Assembly (NCBI GenBank): GCA_937926875.1
Contig: CALBAX010000021.1
Coordinates: 1 to 14,497, forward strand
Length of the DNA stretch: 14,497 bases
Direction: 5' to 3'
DNA from: an uncultured Desulfovibrio sp.
GTDB lineage: Bacteria; Desulfobacterota; Desulfovibrionia; Desulfovibrionales; Desulfovibrionaceae
Below the pieces are notes generated by a model. The model ran no database searches. It was not told the origin of the DNA and was given only the letters and a program-made list of their open reading frames with translations. Position 1 is the stretch's first letter. Each line of letters begins with the position of its first letter. The translations under genes and the position numbers were made by a program. Positions 12,704 to 14,497 of this stretch are shown here, one piece after another.

Positions 12704-13450
12704 CTACAGCCGCCTTTCCATGTCCTGCCGCATGGCTTCCAAGCGCCGCACCATCTCGGCCGCGTCCTCTTGGGACATATCGCCGTGTCGTTCCTCAAGG
12801 CGTATCCACCAGCGGGTAGCGCGGCAATCCTTGGCCCGGACGTGTCCGCCCGCCGTGGCGACCAGGCCCCGGCAGACGCCGGGCAGCCAGGCGGCCGGGC
12901 GCAGAACGCCGCGCAAGCCTTCGTCATTCCAGGCCTGGCCCAGATGGGCCAACCAGTCCCCCACCATGACCCGCCAACCGCGCCAGAAACGGGGCTGATC
13001 GAACACGCAGCTCTCGGCCTCGATGCGACCGCCATGATGTGCCCAGGCGGCAAAAGCCCGCACGTCGCACCGCCTCGGCTCCCCCCAGTTGCGAATCAGG
13101 CAGCGCCGCAGGATGATCCACATATAGGATTGGACTTCCGGGCCGCGCCTTCCGAAGTTCTCAAAAAGGCAGTCCTCAAAAATGACTACCTTGCCGCGCT
13201 CCACCGCCAGCTTGTCCGCATCTCCTGAACCGCAGAGGATGAGCTTGGCCGCCCCCCGGATGACGCAGCGCCGGAAGATGGCGCGGCTGCCCCAGGTGAT
13301 GCCTGCCGCCTCGTCCAGCCGCTCCAATGGGCAGGCGGACAGATCGATGATGCTGTCCTCCACCAGCCAGGACTGCCCGTCGCTGATTCCCAGACCGTGC
13401 CCGCCAGCGTCCGGAGCGGTGATACGCTGTCCAGCGACCCTATACGTCAT
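12704..13450 (-). CDS. Pectate-lyase-like right-handed beta-helix protein (tail region)
   Basis: The 248-aa product has the rung pattern of a parallel beta-helix: WLVEDSIIDLSACP, AGITWGSRAIFRRCVIRGAA, VVIFEDCLFENFGRRGPEVQ and WIILRRCLIRNWGEP, then GGRIEAESCVFDQ. The order of a self-contained GS..iFR.C.. rung, an FE[DN]-x-x-FEN-x-GRR-x-P-x-V rung and a following strand closely recalls polysaccharide-lyase family 1. I cannot confirm the catalytic residues. Phages use such domains in tail spikes and fibres to bind or cut surface polysaccharide. The C-terminal ~40 residues are a charged helix. It overlaps the upstream 174-aa gene by 11 bp. At ~250 aa it is shorter than most spikes. Confidence 0.6.
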   Translation of the reverse strand: MTYRVAGQRITAPDAGGHGLGISDGQSWLVEDSIIDLSACPLERLDEAAGITWGSRAIFRRCVIRGAAKLILCGSGDADKLAVERGKVVIFEDCLFENFGRRGPEVQSYMWIILRRCLIRNWGEPRRCDVRAFAAWAHHGGRIEAESCVFDQPRFWRGWRVMVGDWLAHLGQAWNDEGLRGVLRPAAWLPGVCRGLVATAGGHVRAKDCRATRWWIRLEERHGDMSQEDAAEMVRRLEAMRQDMERRL

Positions 13451-13964
13451 AGCTCACGTCCACGGCCTGCACGGCCTCCACGCTGTCTGCCGCGTCCACA
13501 GCGGTCAGCAGCTCGTCACGGCGAGCGGCGTGCCGTGCCTGAACAAACGCCAGACCTTCCGCGTCATCCACGGCAAAAAGGGCCGCACCCACTGCTACGT
13601 CCTGCGAGGTGGGCATGGCGGCAGGCATAGTGAGGGAGGCGGCTAACGCGGCGTCGTAGCCGGACAGCACCTCGGCAATTTTGGCCTCCTTGGCATCGGG
13701 GAGTGCGCGGGCGGCGGCTTCCTCGGCGGCCATTTCCTCACGGCGTGTTTTCTCCTTCCGCCACAGGGCCACATACGGCGCGACCTGTTCGTCGTAGTCC
13801 TCAACGGTCAGGGGCCGGTTGGGACCGCCCGTCCACTCCGTATGGCCCGCGTCATCGCGCCATTGCAGGGCGTGCAATCCATCAGGGGCCTGGAAATCAA
13901 AAAACAGGGCTACACCGTCGCAAATAATGAGCTTATCGGCGGGGACAACCGTAACAGTGTGCAT
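13440..13964 (-). CDS. Phage tail-region protein, 174 aa
   Basis: The N-terminal ~70 residues contain GLHALQWRDDAGHTEWTGGPNR followed by YDEQVAPYVALWRKEK. This pattern (HALQW, then a short E-[YW]-T/G turn, then a Y..LW end) is common in small proteins encoded next to tail-fibre genes. The C-terminal part is Ala/Glu-rich and helical, with VLSGYDAALAASLTMP and a VDVSYDV end. A chaperone or fibre-assembly role is suggested by position only. The ATG at 13964 has GGAGG 8 nt upstream and is preferred over the longer frame to 14006. Confidence 0.7.
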   Translation of the reverse strand: MHTVTVVPADKLIICDGVALFFDFQAPDGLHALQWRDDAGHTEWTGGPNRPLTVEDYDEQVAPYVALWRKEKTRREEMAAEEAAARALPDAKEAKIAEVLSGYDAALAASLTMPAAMPTSQDVAVGAALFAVDDAEGLAFVQARHAARRDELLTAVDAADSVEAVQAVDVSYDV

Positions 13965-14145
13965 GGGGACAACCTCCGAAATTGTTATGGATTGAGGGGA
14001 TAGCATGACTCGTTCTGGGCATCTGCCAAGGGCACAGGACAGGTCCGTTCATCTCACGCCGGGCCTTGATCTGTTCCGCCCTGGCCAGAATTTCTTCTTC
14101 TGTGATTTCCCGCAGACCATGAGGGCTATGTTCAAACCACATCAT
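13933..14145 (-). CDS. Small hypothetical protein, 70 aa
   Basis: The N-terminal 35 residues (HGLREITEEEILARAEQIKARRE) look like a real charged helix. The second half is Cys/His-rich (CPHAHCYGC) and overlaps the next gene by 32 bp. A good GGAGG lies 9 nt before the ATG. It may be a short tail accessory protein, or the N-terminal part of a broken longer gene, because the helix reads more naturally than the tail. Confidence 0.45.
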   Translation of the reverse strand: MMWFEHSPHGLREITEEEILARAEQIKARREMNGPVLCPWQMPRTSHAIPSIHNNFGGCPHAHCYGCPRR

Positions 14146-14165
14146 ACATAATAGCCTCCGGTTAT

Positions 14166-14447
14166 TTGTTTTTTAGAGAAAATGTAGGTCTTGCTGGCAC
14201 TGTCGGGGAAACGACGCTGTCCACAGAGCAAATGCCAAGCCATACGCATGGTTATCGCAAGATCATTAGCTGGAATGGCTGGCACGGCACAAATGATGGT
14301 AATGACTGCAAACCGCCGAAAGACGGGCAGCCTACTGATGCGACAGGCGGCTCAAAGCCCCACACCCATCCGCTTGAGGGGGACACGAACCAGGCCGATA
14401 GCCTGCCTCCGTTCCTCTCGTTTGAGATGGTGGTCAGGGTGGCATAG
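14166..14447 (+). CDS. Tail-fibre / tail-collar C-terminal segment lacking its N-terminus
   Basis: GLAGTVGETTLSTEQMPSHT followed by HG is the hallmark of phage tail-collar/fibre C-termini (G-GE-x-x-x-LT-x-x-[EQ]-MPSH-x-H), and the end SLPPFLSFEMVVRVA matches the usual PPY/F-x-x-x-x-x-x-[RK] finish. The open frame begins only at 14151 and offers a TTG at 14166 with no ribosome site. This is a fibre 3' end without a start, probably a silent cassette or the product of a rearrangement. It is on the plus strand, opposite to the neighbouring tail genes. The reading frame is clean to the stop. Confidence 0.75.
   Translation: MFFRENVGLAGTVGETTLSTEQMPSHTHGYRKIISWNGWHGTNDGNDCKPPKDGQPTDATGGSKPHTHPLEGDTNQADSLPPFLSFEMVVRVA
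14187..14203 (+). repeat. 17-bp direct repeat at the fibre segment, copy 1
   Basis: GGTCTTGCTGGCACTGT here is identical to 14481-14497. It encodes GLAGTV at the start of the fibre segment. Confidence 0.8.
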
Positions 14448-14480
14448 GAGCGTCCTCCGTGGGTTTGCGGGCTGGGGGGT

Positions 14481-14497
14481 GGTCTTGCTGGCACTGT
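14481..14497 (+). repeat. 17-bp direct repeat at the fibre segment, copy 2 (cut by the window edge)
   Basis: The second copy starts 294 bp after the first, beyond the stop of the first segment, and probably begins another fibre C-terminal segment. In its own frame it follows a Gly-rich stretch (GLGGGLAGT). The full repeat length cannot be seen because the window ends. Confidence 0.75.

Noticed and set aside
12269..13228. 319-aa plus-strand ORF
   Set aside because: Antisense to the recombinase and beta-helix genes, both of which have recognisable motifs.
14252..14494. 80-aa minus-strand ORF over the fibre segment
   Set aside because: It is the shadow of a plus-strand frame with the tail-collar motif, and lacks a ribosome site.

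Overview
The window is phage DNA of about 60% GC from the accessory genome of a Gram-negative host. GC content, codon use, the Com/DNA-methyltransferase pair and the tRNA-Glu sequence suggest a Desulfovibrio-like host (Desulfovibrionaceae). That assignment rests on resemblance only, with no database search. Almost every believable gene is on the minus strand, so the biological reading order is right to left.

Positions 1-9640 hold a replication-modification-packaging block. In reading order it contains a D5/P4-type SF3 helicase-primase (9637-8009), an AT-rich gap with four symmetrically arranged iteron-like repeats (a likely origin or operator, 7781-8009), a zinc-finger/TOPRIM primase (7782-6127) and a ParB-like protein (6149-5367). 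These are followed by a 76-aa protein, a 452-aa methyltransferase-like modification protein (5144-3786), two short unknown genes and a DUF488 protein (2898-2536). After a leader of competing hairpins come a Nu1-like terminase small subunit (2350-1619), an unknown zinc-ribbon protein and the N-terminal 260 residues of a GpA-type terminase large subunit that runs off the left edge. Most genes overlap or are within 20 bp of the next, as in a phage operon.

Positions 9640-10620 form the junction region. A terminator hairpin and about 310 bp without a convincing gene lead to the 3' part of a tRNA-Glu(TTC) gene (10039-10085), lacking its 5' half. This is the expected trace of a phage attachment site. 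A strong terminator follows, then a nested palindrome and the first ~50 codons of a P4-type integrase that has been cut off.

Positions 10620-14497 hold a second minus-strand group: tail-region genes (a small ORF, a 174-aa protein and a pectate-lyase-like beta-helix protein), a complete tyrosine recombinase, a Mu Com-like zinc-finger gene with a one-base frameshift, and a DNA methyltransferase. At the far right, on the plus strand, is a tail-fibre C-terminal segment, followed by the start of a second copy of its first 17 bp. The layout has two readings. Either 1-10085 is one prophage ending at attR beside a second element, or the whole window comes from a circular phage genome in which the tRNA fragment is attP (late tail genes - int - attP - early genes - packaging). 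The sequence alone does not decide between them.
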